This document shows, in pieces, positions 52,467 through 61,521 of a stretch of 64,000 bases of DNA. The stretch is from Alistipes sp. (GTDB taxonomy: Bacteria > Bacteroidota > Bacteroidia > Bacteroidales > Rikenellaceae), in contig JAFNXN010000010.1 in NCBI GenBank assembly GCA_017379015.1, positions 1-64,000 of the forward strand, read 5' to 3'. Position numbers and translations under genes: made by a program. A model generated the notes under the pieces. The model made no database searches. It saw nothing but the letters and a program-made list of their open reading frames with translations, and had not been told where the DNA came from. Numbering within the stretch: the first letter of the stretch is position 1; each line of letters begins with the position of its first letter.

Positions 52467-53471
52467 ATGACACCAGACACAAACGCCAAATGTGCCGTCC
52501 TCGGCTACGGCAGCTGGGCAACAGCAATAGTTAAGACACTAACGACAAACCACCACCATGTTGATTGGTTGGTGCTCAATGATGATATACGCCTATCGCT
52601 GCTCGAGCGAGGCCGTAACCCAAAATATCTGCCATGGTGCGACATCGATCGCCAGTATATCACCCCGTCGAATGATATCAACGAGGTGGTGCGCGATGCA
52701 AATGTTGTCTTTCTGGCTATGCCCTCGGCATTCCTAACGAAGTTCCTAGCCCCCCTCACCGAGTCGCTGCACGATAAGATTGTGGTCTCTGCCGTGAAGG
52801 GTATTATCCCTGGCGACTACCTCACGATCGTCGAGCACATGAATCGCTACTACGATGTGCCAATGAGCAATATATCTGTTGTCACAGGACCTTCGCACGC
52901 CGAGGAGGTGGGACAGTGTAGATTGTCCTATCTCACTGTAGCTTCGGAAGATAGCAACACGGCAAAGATTGTCGAGGGGCTGCTCTCCAACGACTTCTTC
53001 CGTTGTAGCTTGTCACACGATGTGCTAGGTGTCGAGGCTGCAGCCATCATGAAGAATGTCTACGCCTTGGCAGTAGGTATTGCCGTAGGTTTGCGCTATG
53101 GTGATAACTTCCTCGCGGTGCTGATCTCGGGTTGTGCCAACGAGATGAACCGCTTTCTTGGTGAGGCTGTGCCTATCGAAAATCGCAACATCAACGCCGC
53201 AGCATATATGGGCGACCTGCTTGTGACATGCTACTCTCCGCTTAGCCGCAACCGCCGCCTCGGCACGCTGCTTGGCAAGGGATGCTCGGTGAAGAGTGCG
53301 CTCAACGAGATGACGATGGTTGCCGAAGGCTACTACGCTGCCGAGTGCATACGCCGTAGCTCTATGCGTCGTAGCATCGAGATGCCTATTGCCGACATGG
53401 TGTGGGAGGTGCTCTATAACAACGCCTCGGCACGCGATGCGATGCTCGCAATAACAAAGATTTTGAAATAA
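52467..53471 (+). CDS. gpsA: Glycerol-3-phosphate dehydrogenase [NAD(P)+]
   Basis: GpsA reduces dihydroxyacetone phosphate to glycerol 3-phosphate for phospholipid synthesis. It starts at 52467 (MTPDTNAKCAVLGYGSWATA). The protein has 334 residues. The NAD site is LGYGSWATAI. The GP.HAEE motif appears as GPSHAEEV and the catalytic Lys lies in VSAVKGI and AIMKNVYALA. Its product could also feed the glycerol-phosphate cytidylyltransferase pathway proposed at 24331. It is 23 bases upstream of pgi and forms an operon with it. Confidence 0.95.
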   Translation: MTPDTNAKCAVLGYGSWATAIVKTLTTNHHHVDWLVLNDDIRLSLLERGRNPKYLPWCDIDRQYITPSNDINEVVRDANVVFLAMPSAFLTKFLAPLTESLHDKIVVSAVKGIIPGDYLTIVEHMNRYYDVPMSNISVVTGPSHAEEVGQCRLSYLTVASEDSNTAKIVEGLLSNDFFRCSLSHDVLGVEAAAIMKNVYALAVGIAVGLRYGDNFLAVLISGCANEMNRFLGEAVPIENRNINAAAYMGDLLVTCYSPLSRNRRLGTLLGKGCSVKSALNEMTMVAEGYYAAECIRRSSMRRSIEMPIADMVWEVLYNNASARDAMLAITKILK

Positions 53472-53494
53472 TTTAATCTAAATAACATATTGAT

Positions 53495-54826
53495 ATGAAG
53501 CTAGTTAATTTTAATGCAGCACACTCAGGTGTGACTATTACGGAAGATATGCAGCGCGCTGCTGCTGAGGCTAATGCACTACTCCATAATGGCAAGGGCG
53601 CAGGCAACGACTTCCTCGGCTGGGTGAACCTCCCATCGTCAATCACCAACTCGGAGCTTAGCGAGATTAAGCGCATTGCTGATAACCTTCGTGCTAAGGC
53701 AGAGGTTGTTGTCTGCATCGGCATCGGTGGCTCGTACCTCGGTGCTAAGGCTGTGCTTGAGGCTATGAGTAACTCGTTCGAGTCATTGAAGAAGAGGCAC
53801 AACAACCCAACCATCGTCTTCGCCGGCGAGAATATCTCTGAGGACTACACCTATGAGCTTATGGATGCTCTCAAGGAGTACTCTATTGCTGCAATCGTGA
53901 TCTCTAAGTCGGGTACTACCACCGAGCCAGCTATCGCCTTCCGTCTTCTTAAGGCTGAGATCGAGAGCCGCTATGGCAAGGCAGAGGCTGCTGAGCGCAT
54001 CGTGGCAATTACAGACAAGGCGCGTGGTGCTCTCAAGACCCTCGCAACACAGGAGGGCTATCCTACATTTGTTATCGAGGACAATGTGGGTGGTCGCTAC
54101 TCGGTACTCTCGCCCGTAGGTCTTCTTCCTTTGGCTGTTGCTGGTGTCGATGTTGAGGCATTTGTTGAGGGCGCACTCGATATGGAGCGTCTAACATCTG
54201 AGGCTACGCCAATCGAGCAGAACCCAGCAGCTCAGTATGCTATTGTTCGTAATGAGCTCTACAAGGCTGGCAAGAAGATCGAGATACTTGGTTCGTATGA
54301 GCCTAAGCTACAGTATATTGCAGAGTGGTGGAAGCAGCTTTATGGCGAGTCTGAGGGCAAGGATCTTAAGGGTATCTTCCCCGCAAGCGTGACTCTAACA
54401 GCCGATCTTCACTCTATGGGTCAGTATATCCAGGAGGGTGAGCGCACACTCTTCGAGACTATCATCTCGGTGAAAAACTCTAAGCACGAGGTGAGAGTTG
54501 AGGCAGATGAGGCAAACCTCGATGGTCTTAACTTCTTGACAGGCAAGCGTCTCTCTGAGATCAATAAGATGGCTGAGCTTGGCGTGCGCCTTGCACATAT
54601 CGACGGTGGCGTTCCTAACCTTACTATCGAGATCGAGCGCATCGACGAGCGTACCATCGGTCAGCTGCTCTACTTCTTCGAGAAGGGCTGTGGCATTAGC
54701 GGTTATATGCTCGGTGTAAACCCATTTAACCAGCCAGGTGTTGAGGCATATAAAAAGAATATGTTTGCACTACTCGATAAGCCTGGCTACGAGGAGGAGT
54801 CAAAAGCCATTAAGGCGCGTCTATAG
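53495..54826 (+). CDS. pgi: Glucose-6-phosphate isomerase
   Basis: Pgi interconverts glucose 6-phosphate and fructose 6-phosphate. The 443-residue length is typical of the short bacterial form. Signature segments are [63 protein letters not shown] and HIDGGVPNL with the catalytic His. It follows gpsA closely and ends at a strong hairpin terminator. Intact. Confidence 0.96.
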   Translation: MKLVNFNAAHSGVTITEDMQRAAAEANALLHNGKGAGNDFLGWVNLPSSITNSELSEIKRIADNLRAKAEVVVCIGIGGSYLGAKAVLEAMSNSFESLKKRHNNPTIVFAGENISEDYTYELMDALKEYSIAAIVISKSGTTTEPAIAFRLLKAEIESRYGKAEAAERIVAITDKARGALKTLATQEGYPTFVIEDNVGGRYSVLSPVGLLPLAVAGVDVEAFVEGALDMERLTSEATPIEQNPAAQYAIVRNELYKAGKKIEILGSYEPKLQYIAEWWKQLYGESEGKDLKGIFPASVTLTADLHSMGQYIQEGERTLFETIISVKNSKHEVRVEADEANLDGLNFLTGKRLSEINKMAELGVRLAHIDGGVPNLTIEIERIDERTIGQLLYFFEKGCGISGYMLGVNPFNQPGVEAYKKNMFALLDKPGYEEESKAIKARL

Positions 54827-54845
54827 TGCTTGTATCTATAGCTAT

Positions 54846-54888
54846 AACAAGGAGCTGTCGAGATTTTTCGACGGCTCCTTGTTGTGTT
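54846..54888 (+). terminator. Terminator after pgi
   Basis: A 15-bp stem with one mismatch (54846-54860 with 54869-54883), and a T-containing tail. Confidence 0.85.
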
Positions 54889-55018
54889 TATATTCTCTGT
54901 AAAGACGATATTATTAATGTGTGCTGAGCGAGATGCTTAGCTCGCGGATGAGATGCGAGTGGAGTATATTTTTTCAAAAAATTAGCATCGTCGCAGAACA
55001 ACATAACAAAAAAATAGC

Positions 55019-55026
55019 TATATTTG
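55019..55026 (+). promoter_or_regulatory. -7 box of tRNA-Ser(CGA)
   Basis: TAtaTTTG 13 bases before the tRNA. No clear TTTG -33 box. Confidence 0.65.
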
Positions 55027-55039
55027 CACTCCGAAAACA

Positions 55040-55126
55040 GGAGAGGTGCCGGAGTGGTCGATCGGGCCGCACTCGAAATGCGGTGAACGGGCAACTGTTC
55101 CGAGGGTTCGAATCCCTCCCTCTCCG
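55040..55126 (+). tRNA. tRNA-Ser (anticodon CGA)
   Basis: Class II tRNA. The acceptor GGAGAGG pairs with CCTCTCC and discriminator G. Anticodon loop ctCGAaa, long variable arm. The last 22 bases are the same as those of tRNA-Ser(TGA). It decodes UCG. Confidence 0.95.
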
Positions 55127-55142
55127 CTGAAATGATGCAGAG

Positions 55143-55175
55143 CAGACGACTTAAGAAGTCGTCTGTTTTGTTTTT
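55143..55175 (+). terminator. Terminator after tRNA-Ser(CGA)
   Basis: A 10-bp stem cagacgactt/aagtcgtctg followed by ttttgttttt. Confidence 0.9.
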
Positions 55176-55360
55176 GTGCTTATGCCTTGTGTGCCAGCAC
55201 CCCAGCATAACCCCTAAAACAAAACTGCCCGTGGCAGCTGCTCTGCATCTAAGTAGAGCGAGGCATTGCTCACTTAATGTGGGGTTGAGCCGATATTAAA
55301 GTGTTTATTGCTCGGGCTTAAGCCCTGCGCTTAATATGTATCGGCTCTACGGCTAAAGCC

Positions 55361-55382
55361 GTTCGAATCCCTCCCTCTCCGC
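55361..55382 (+). repeat. tRNA-Ser 3'-end fragment inside repeat copy 2
   Basis: Twenty-two bases identical to the end of both real tRNA-Ser genes; this copy lacks the one-base change seen at 3694-3715. No 5' tRNA half precedes it. Confidence 0.85.
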
Positions 55383-55396
55383 AAGATCACGAAGCA

Positions 55397-55430
55397 AAAA
55401 GGTATCGAGTAATCGATACCTTTTGTTTTT
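55397..55430 (+). terminator. Terminator inside repeat copy 2
   Basis: Same 12-bp stem (55397-55408 with 55413-55424) as at 3730-3763, with a T-rich tail. Confidence 0.85.
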
Positions 55431-55440
55431 TATACCTCGG

Positions 55441-55498
55441 CACAAGCTTGCTTGTAGACGTAGGTGTAGAAAACAAAAGATACGGCTAGCCGCTTTTT
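55441..55498 (+). repeat. 58-bp module, copy C
   Basis: Identical by eye to 3774-3831. Part of the 334-bp repeat. Confidence 0.88.
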
Positions 55499-55599
55499 GC
55501 GTAGTAGGGCTTGCAGGGGCCCCTGCGGCGAGCAGTAGGGAAAGGCGTTAAGCGGAGCAGATCTATCTGCGCAGTAGCCAATCCCTCCCTCTTAGCAGC

Positions 55600-55642
55600 A
55601 AAGGGTGTAAATCAAGTAGTTACGAGATTTACACCCTTTTTT
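55600..55642 (+). terminator. Hairpin after repeat copy 2
   Basis: A 14-bp stem aaagggtgtaaatc/gatttacacccttt with a 12-base loop and a following T run. Confidence 0.85.
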
Positions 55643-55777
55643 ACACCCAAAAATAGAGGTTGTGTATTTTTTGAATTTTTAAAATATATGCTGGCTAAAA
55701 ATAGGATTTATTCTATTATCATGCCCCATATAATATGTTTTTAATATATGCTATCACAACTATAATAACAGCATAAA

Positions 55778-56908
55778 CTATAGTAATTTCTTTAATTCTT
55801 CAATATCGGGTAGTGCATTACGCAATCGCTCAGGCATATCTTTTGTTGCCCTATAAGTTGCAACGCCCATAGGCTTGTCATAATCTCGGATAGCAAACTC
55901 AACGAACGACTGATTCATATCGCGACATAATAGGATGCCAATTGCAGGGTTTTCGTGCGGTTTCCTTACATATGTGTCAAGAGCCGACAGATATGTACTT
56001 AATTGTCCCAAGTATGAAGAACGGAATTTCCCTGATTTTAGCTCGACGGCAACAAGTGAGTTTAGTTCTCGATTGAAGAAAAGCAAATCAACAAACATTT
56101 CCTCTCCTGAAACCTCCAACCTATATTGGTTGCCTACGAAAATAAAATCTTGTCCGAAGGTCAGAATAAACCTTTTGATGTTATCCACAATGGACTTTTC
56201 GAGCACACGCTCGTTCAAATCTTCATCTTGTGTATCAAGTTCTTCTACATTGATAAAATCCAACAAGTATTCATCCTTGAATGCGTTTACAGCCTTTAAT
56301 GCCTGCTTTGTACTCGGCATTGTAGCGGTGAAGTTATTGGGTAGCGTACCTCGATGGCTGTATAAGTCCGCTTTGAGATAATCTCTTAAAGTGTATTTGT
56401 TCCAAAAGCGTGTGGCGGATTCGTGTATATAGAACAAACGAGCATCTAAAGACTTAGCCTTTGTTATAATCTCAATATGATGGCTAAAGCCGATAGCAAC
56501 AAAGTCCGCCCAATTAAATTCGTCAGCCATCGGCTGGCGAATTTCCATAAGCAACATTTGTTCGTCAAGTATCGAATCGCTAACCGCAGTTAGCGTTTTA
56601 TTTTCGTCAGCCATAGGCTGGCGATTTATAACGGGCGACCATTCTTCGTAGAATGAACGCATATTTTTTATGTTAGTGGCTGAGAAACCACGAAGCCCAG
56701 GCAACTCCTTTTGTAGTTGCTGGCTAATGGACTCAATTGCACCTTTGCCCCAGAAACCCTCACGGGAGTTTTTAGAAACATAGCAACCTATACCGTAATA
56801 CAATGATAGTTGCTCTTTATTAGCCGCAGATGCTGCACGATACTGACTACGCAATATCGCTCCCTTAATAACTCGTACCGCTTCGGCGTATGTTTGTAAA
56901 TCGCTCAT
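55778..56908 (-). CDS. DUF1016 / PDDEXK nuclease domain protein (YhcG family)
   Basis: A 376-residue protein, started at 56908 (MSDLQTYAEAVRVIKGAIL). The N-terminal DUF1016 domain spans about 5-165 (YYGIGCYVSKNSREGFWGKG, then GFSATNIKNMRSFYEEW). The YhcG-type PDDEXK nuclease domain follows; the active-site region is EEMFVDLLFFNRELNSLVAV then ELKSGKF. The family occurs with restriction systems and as solitary genes; function is unclear, perhaps DNA processing or defence. Here no methylase or other restriction gene is near. It lies between the tRNA-Ser repeat and a 12-base copy of its border, so it looks like an acquired cargo. The linker contains two RQPMADE repeats. Confidence 0.9.
   Translation of the reverse strand: MSDLQTYAEAVRVIKGAILRSQYRAASAANKEQLSLYYGIGCYVSKNSREGFWGKGAIESISQQLQKELPGLRGFSATNIKNMRSFYEEWSPVINRQPMADENKTLTAVSDSILDEQMLLMEIRQPMADEFNWADFVAIGFSHHIEIITKAKSLDARLFYIHESATRFWNKYTLRDYLKADLYSHRGTLPNNFTATMPSTKQALKAVNAFKDEYLLDFINVEELDTQDEDLNERVLEKSIVDNIKRFILTFGQDFIFVGNQYRLEVSGEEMFVDLLFFNRELNSLVAVELKSGKFRSSYLGQLSTYLSALDTYVRKPHENPAIGILLCRDMNQSFVEFAIRDYDKPMGVATYRATKDMPERLRNALPDIEELKKLL
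56521..56625. repeat. Palindromic units inside the DUF1016 gene
   Basis: Two near-identical units (cgtcagccatcggctggcga at 56521 and cgtcagccataggctggcga at 56606) flank a second palindrome (gctaaccgcagttagcg, about 56579). They encode the RQPMADE repeat and its spacer in the linker between domains. Confidence 0.75.
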
Positions 56909-57106
56909 ATGCTTATTATTTGCCAACAAAGGTATGAAAAGAATCGCAGATGAAACGGCGATTGTGTCGTTTTTCTTCTTCTAACCGATAATATTTATAT
57001 GTCAAAATGCAGCCTATGAGTTTCAATGAGTTTAATATTTTTATAAACTCTTAATTTACAACGAATTGAAATTTTATGAAATTCTATGATTCTGTAAGTT
57101 CTAGAG

Positions 57107-57118
57107 CCTCCCTCTTAG
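57107..57118 (+). repeat. 12-bp border repeat beyond the DUF1016 gene
   Basis: cctccctcttag is repeated from the end of repeat copy 2 (55584-55595). The pair encloses the DUF1016 gene. It is itself a changed form of the tRNA-Ser 3' end. Confidence 0.6.
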
Positions 57119-57125
57119 TATCAAG

Positions 57126-59009
57126 CTAGTTGACATAATCTTTATATAGCTCGACAAACTCCTGAGCATCACCACGCTCCTCATACTTAAAGCTTATAGG
57201 CTCTGAGATGTACATCTCGCCGATATATCCCGACGTGTCCTCGGCAAGACCACATACGACATACTCATTGCCGTAGGTGCATAGTGCCCAGTCGGGTGAC
57301 GAGGTGTAGGAGTACTCCAGCAGGCTCTCGCGAATCTCCTCCAATCCGTACTCCTCGAGCAGGTAGCTTGGGAAGATGTCGAAGTGTAGCGATGGCGATG
57401 GCTCTGCAGTGGTGATCTCGACAGATAGGAAGTAGTCGGCATAGCCGATGAAGCTTGAGTAGTAGGGCTCGAGAGCTGCCACCTCACGAAGGTCGTATGC
57501 CGAGCAGCGCACATTGGTGATGGTATTACCACCAGCACCGTCGGCTAGTGTGGCAAAGGTGTAGAGCTGTAGCTCTGTTGTTGCAGCACCCGCATAGTAG
57601 CCATAGATGGCAAGTACAAACTCTGTAGATGGGGGTAGCTGGTCGATATGCTCCCTATATGGACCCACAAGCTCAATTGGTGGATACTTCTCCATGATGT
57701 GTGTTAGCTGCTCCTCGCGGCTACCCTCGGGGAGGTTGTCGGCGTACATCATCACGGCGTTGTATGGATAGTCTGCCGATGGGGTGATCGATATGTCTAC
57801 AGAGCGTGGGCGGATGTTGCTAATCTCAACCTCGAAGGTCATCTCTACCTTCTCCACGTCGCCCGTGGTGACATATCCAATTGTTGGGCGCGACACCATC
57901 ATTGGCACATTGCCACCCTCCGAGTCGATGGCATATACCAATATCATATAGTCGTGGTTGGCATTTAGTGTCTTGTTAATAGTCGTTGCACCCTTATATC
58001 CAAGCGTCTGCATAACCTCCTCGGCACTAAGCTCCTGGGTGTAGTATATGTGGTCAGAGATGTAGAAGAATGACTCGGCTAGAGCCTCCTCGTTTGCTGC
58101 GGTAAACTCTTCGCCCTGAGCCACATATCCTGCCTCGCCATCCTCAACAAACTGCACCATGTAGTATCCACTCCAGACAAGAGGGTCAACCTCGACACTT
58201 ATCTCGGGGCCGTTGCTATTTGCTGTGAGGTCAAACACTATGTCGCTACGCTCGGGAAGTCGGTTCTCTATTTCTTGGTGGTAGACTGGTGTAGTGCGAT
58301 ATAGTATGTCGTCGATGACTGTTACGCCATAGGCGTAAATGATATACTCCTTTGCTGGCGAGAGGTCTATCCAACTCTGCTTGCAGTTGCCCTTACGCTC
58401 GAAGCCGCTACGCTTCAAAAACTCTGCAAGGCCCTCGTCTGGAGTCATGTAACCTCTAAAATATGCTTCGTTGGCATATACTAGGTCTTCGGCATCGTCG
58501 ATATCGGTTGCTGCAAAGTAGTCCTTCTCGGCTAGCATCAAGATATATGATATGTCGTCGCTTGCGGGGACTATATTCGCGCTACACTCCGAGTAGTCGA
58601 TCGAGGTTATCTCGATTGATAGTTTCTCCTCGCTAGTTGCCGCCTGCTTGATTGTTATCTCGGGGTGGGTCTTAGCCGATGGATAGCGTAGCGTGAGAAC
58701 TGTTTCGCGGGGCTCTGCCGTGTCGTTGCACAATACGGTAAACGATACCTCGCCGGGCACCGAGTTATCAATGTTGGTTATCCACTCAGCCTTGCTGTGT
58801 GCCGAGAGTGGGGCGGTTGATATGGGGTTCTCGATGGTGTACGCGATGGTGAAGCGGTCGCCATACTCCGAAACATCAATGCTCTGACATTCAGGGATAA
58901 CGCGTGCTGAGCCATCATCCTCGATGGGGTCGTTCTGGCAGCTAATAGTGCCAAGAAGTAGGGTGCATATAAGCGAGAGTCTTACTGCAAAAATTCTATT
59001 GAGAGTCAT
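57126..59009 (-). CDS. BACON-like surface lipoprotein 4
   Basis: A 627-residue predicted lipoprotein. The signal peptide ends in lipobox GTISC. The BACON-like domain is at about 45-125 (DRFTIAYTIENPISTAPLSA, ETVLTLRYPSAKTH, TIKQAA). Repeated beta modules follow, with the paralogue signature IVPASDDISYILMLAEKDYF and LPPSTEFVLAIYGYYAG. It is transcribed divergently from the small peptide gene at 59206. Promoter box TATCTTTG at 59055-59062. Related to 8709, 11009 and 33173, each at a separate locus. Confidence 0.88.
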   Translation of the reverse strand: MTLNRIFAVRLSLICTLLLGTISCQNDPIEDDGSARVIPECQSIDVSEYGDRFTIAYTIENPISTAPLSAHSKAEWITNIDNSVPGEVSFTVLCNDTAEPRETVLTLRYPSAKTHPEITIKQAATSEEKLSIEITSIDYSECSANIVPASDDISYILMLAEKDYFAATDIDDAEDLVYANEAYFRGYMTPDEGLAEFLKRSGFERKGNCKQSWIDLSPAKEYIIYAYGVTVIDDILYRTTPVYHQEIENRLPERSDIVFDLTANSNGPEISVEVDPLVWSGYYMVQFVEDGEAGYVAQGEEFTAANEEALAESFFYISDHIYYTQELSAEEVMQTLGYKGATTINKTLNANHDYMILVYAIDSEGGNVPMMVSRPTIGYVTTGDVEKVEMTFEVEISNIRPRSVDISITPSADYPYNAVMMYADNLPEGSREEQLTHIMEKYPPIELVGPYREHIDQLPPSTEFVLAIYGYYAGAATTELQLYTFATLADGAGGNTITNVRCSAYDLREVAALEPYYSSFIGYADYFLSVEITTAEPSPSLHFDIFPSYLLEEYGLEEIRESLLEYSYTSSPDWALCTYGNEYVVCGLAEDTSGYIGEMYISEPISFKYEERGDAQEFVELYKDYVN

Positions 59010-59054
59010 AGTATAAGGTTAATCTATTTTGTTATTTCCGTTTGTATTGAGTTG

Positions 59055-59062
59055 CAAAGATA
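59055..59062 (-). promoter_or_regulatory. -7 box of BACON-like lipoprotein 4
   Basis: The minus strand reads TATCTTTG, 46 bases before the ATG. Confidence 0.6.
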
Positions 59063-59137
59063 TAAAAAATGGCGGTTTGTAATATTATTTGTAGGTGGAA
59101 TAGTTTAGATTTATTTCTGATTTTGCCAACGGAGGTC

Positions 59138-59167
59138 TTGGATATTGTGTAAAATTTAGTAAATTTG
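59138..59167 (+). promoter_or_regulatory. Promoter of the small peptide and fimbrillin-like pair
   Basis: TTG at 59138-59140, 19-bp spacer, TAaaTTTG at 59160-59167, then 38 bases to the ATG at 59206. Confidence 0.65.
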
Positions 59168-59205
59168 CCGTTTCTTAACGCTATGTTTATAAAATATTTA
59201 AAATA

Positions 59206-59352
59206 ATGAAGAGTATTATGCACACAAACATCTACGAAGAACCTACCGTAGAGCTTATCTACGTTGAGGTTGAGGAGGGCTTTGAGGGCTCTACTGGCAA
59301 CTGGGGAGAACCAGGTGAGGACCCCGATTTTAATGATTTTGGTGAATTCTAA
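59206..59352 (+). CDS. Small acidic, Gly-rich peptide (48 residues)
   Basis: A short open frame of 48 residues: MKSIMHTNIYEEPTVELIYV, then a Glu-rich stretch, FEGSTGNWGEPGEDPDFNDF and a short end. No signal peptide. The pattern YEEPTVELIYVEVEEGF followed by a Gly/Asp/Pro/Asn tail is common in small Bacteroidales peptides that precede surface lipoprotein genes, as I recall. It lies nine bases upstream of the fimbrillin-like gene under one promoter. The split into a helical N-part and a polar C-part resembles a modified-peptide precursor, but no proof exists. A second Met at codon 5 is an alternative start. Confidence 0.7.
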   Translation: MKSIMHTNIYEEPTVELIYVEVEEGFEGSTGNWGEPGEDPDFNDFGEF

Positions 59353-59361
59353 AAAGGGGGT

Positions 59362-61434
59362 ATGAATATGAAGAGAGTACTATTTCTAGCCTCACTATTG
59401 GCTATCGTTGCTGTGAGCTGCGCTAAGGAGGATGCAGCTGAGATCGTTATGGAGAACAAGACAACCATCAAGGTTGCTGTTGATGTCGAGCCTGAGACTC
59501 GTACCTACCTTGAGGGCGAGAAGATTAAGTGGGCTGAGTCGGGCGAGCAGCTTAATATCATCTACTTTGCCGATGATAATAGCGCAACGCGTCGTCAGAC
59601 AGCTACACACTCGGACTATGTTATCGACTCTGAGGGTCGCATCGAGTTCACTGCCGACTTCACGACAACCGATGGCGCAAAGTCTTATACGCTTGGTGCC
59701 TTCTATCCTTACGCTAAAAAATCTACGACGTCATCTATTAACCTTGTTGTGCCTCAGGAGCAGACACCTACGGCTGATAGCTACGACCCTAAGAGCGACA
59801 TTCTTGTGTCGATAGAGCCTGTTGTGGTTGAGGGAACTCCAGAGAGTGTGAAGTTTACCTTTGCGCGTATGGTTGCCTTTGCCAAGATGACACTTAAGGG
59901 CATTGGTGCTGGCGAGACCATCCAGTCGGTTACCTTCTCGTCATCGGCAAAGCCTGCTGGTGCAGTAGAATTTAAGGTACACGAGGCAGCTACTGTAGAG
60001 AATGCAAAGTGGTATAACAACTACGAGGATATTACCATCTCGCGTGATAATTGGGTGGCTACAGGCGAGGATGTGGTATGGATGACCACTGTGCCTACTG
60101 TGCTTAGCGACACATACTTTACTGTTACCGTTGTTACTGATCAGTATATCTATACCAAGAGTGTTGACCTCACTGGCAAGACTCTTGAGTTTAAGCGTGG
60201 CGATGTTGCTGTGTTCGCCGTTAAGGATTTGCAGCGACTCGAGAAGCCTAAGGCCTATAAGCTCCTTACCGACATCAGCAAGCTTAACGCTGGTGATGAG
60301 ATTCTTTTCTGCATTAAGAACACTCCGTCGCAGACAGCAAAGCTTCTCTCGACAACTGCCGATGGCAATGCGCTAAAGTTCACCTCATCTGTAACGGTTA
60401 GTGATGGTTTGGAGATCTCTGCGGAGGCTCTTCCTGCCGATGCTGCTATCCTCGCTGTGGAGGCTGGTGCGACACCAGGTACATTGGCACTTAAGGATGC
60501 TAACATGGGCTACTTGTATGGTACTTACGACGATGCGAACTGGTCGAGCAAGCTCGGCTTTAAGGCCTCTTTGGATCGCGAGGCAGAGTGGAATATCTCT
60601 CTTAGCTCGAGCTATGCCGTGAAGGCCTATGCCTACTACACTGATACCGCTTACCGCTACCTGAATAACTACTCTGGCACTAAGTTTAACTTTGCTGGTA
60701 GCCAAGGTTCTTATTACTACTATATCTATTACGTCGATGGCACATCTAGCGACGAGGGTGGCGATGAGCCTACCGTAACACCTCTTGCTACGCCAGTTGT
60801 TACGGCATCGGCTGAGGGCGATGTTGTTACCGTATCGTGGGGTGCAGTTGCAGGTGCTAAGGACTATACCGTAACTTGTGGCACAGTCACAACTACTGTT
60901 TCGACTACAACAGCTACGTTTAAGGGCGTTGAGGCTGGCGAGCATAAGGTGTCGGTTGTTGCTAACCCTGCGGATGCTACGCTTAACACTGCGTCGGAGG
61001 CTGGCACGGCGACCGTTACTGTTGAGGCTCCAATGGGCGAGTCAAAGACTATCGAGATTGAGTTCCCTGTGGAGGGCGCAGTAAGCGGTAACGAAGTAGG
61101 TACTATCTATTCGGGTGATGTTATCATCTCATCTAAAGGCTCTTGGCGTACTGATAAGGCTGATGGTCGTGACTGTATCTACATTGGTCGCTCGACATCT
61201 AATGATCTACGTATCGAGGCTCAGAATGGTAAGATCATTACTAAGGTAACGCTCACAGCTCCTGCAGGTTATCTTGTCGATCTTAAGGCTAAGGAGTACG
61301 ATAGTTTTTCGACCCAGACATTCGCTTCTGCTACTGAGGCTGTTTGGACTGGTGAGTGCAAGTCGCGCATCGTCTATACTCCTGCTGGAGGTTCGCACTC
61401 TAACATCGCTAAGATCGTTGTTGAGTATCGTTAA
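59362..61434 (+). CDS. Fimbrillin-like surface lipoprotein
   Basis: A 690-residue predicted lipoprotein; signal peptide with lipobox VAVSC. The N-terminal part (about 30-290) resembles Mfa/fimbrillin-type modules (VDVEPETRTYLEGEKIKWAE, YTLGAFYPYAKKST, WMTTVPTVLSDTYFTVTVVT). Middle residues about 300-470 are a beta domain with YLYGTYDDANWSSKLGF. A fibronectin-like domain spans about 475-560 (TPVVTASAEGDVVTVSWGAV). The last 110 residues are a separate beta domain (ILYIGRSTSNDLRIEA-like). The ATG at 59362 follows an AAAAAGGGGG ribosome-binding-like tract; a second ATG is two codons later. It ends at a terminator shared with the rSAM gene. Confidence 0.85.
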   Translation: MNMKRVLFLASLLAIVAVSCAKEDAAEIVMENKTTIKVAVDVEPETRTYLEGEKIKWAESGEQLNIIYFADDNSATRRQTATHSDYVIDSEGRIEFTADFTTTDGAKSYTLGAFYPYAKKSTTSSINLVVPQEQTPTADSYDPKSDILVSIEPVVVEGTPESVKFTFARMVAFAKMTLKGIGAGETIQSVTFSSSAKPAGAVEFKVHEAATVENAKWYNNYEDITISRDNWVATGEDVVWMTTVPTVLSDTYFTVTVVTDQYIYTKSVDLTGKTLEFKRGDVAVFAVKDLQRLEKPKAYKLLTDISKLNAGDEILFCIKNTPSQTAKLLSTTADGNALKFTSSVTVSDGLEISAEALPADAAILAVEAGATPGTLALKDANMGYLYGTYDDANWSSKLGFKASLDREAEWNISLSSSYAVKAYAYYTDTAYRYLNNYSGTKFNFAGSQGSYYYYIYYVDGTSSDEGGDEPTVTPLATPVVTASAEGDVVTVSWGAVAGAKDYTVTCGTVTTTVSTTTATFKGVEAGEHKVSVVANPADATLNTASEAGTATVTVEAPMGESKTIEIEFPVEGAVSGNEVGTIYSGDVIISSKGSWRTDKADGRDCIYIGRSTSNDLRIEAQNGKIITKVTLTAPAGYLVDLKAKEYDSFSTQTFASATEAVWTGECKSRIVYTPAGGSHSNIAKIVVEYR

Positions 61435-61453
61435 ACCTTTGCAGGTAAAAAAG

Positions 61454-61494
61454 TTAGGGGTTGGCTCTTTGTGTTGAGCCAACCCCTAAATTTT
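61454..61494. terminator. Bidirectional terminator between fimbrillin-like and rSAM genes
   Basis: A 14-bp stem (61454-61467 with 61476-61489). Both strands show a T run after the stem (tttttgat and cttttttacc). Confidence 0.88.
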
Positions 61495-61521
61495 TGATAT
61501 TAACCGCTATATGGTTATTGT

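Larger units (their letters stand above)
55263..55596 (+). repeat. 334-bp mosaic repeat, copy 2
   Basis: Same length as 3596-3929 and about 98% identical by eye. Again it lies just past a tRNA-Ser terminator, contains a tRNA-Ser 3'-end fragment (55361-55382), a terminator hairpin (55397-55430) and the 58-bp module (55441-55498). No ORF is evident. Confidence 0.9.

Noticed and set aside
55511..55744. Open frame of 77 codons in repeat copy 2
   Set aside because: It crosses the repeat border and a strong terminator hairpin; the equivalent frame is not kept in repeat copy 1.
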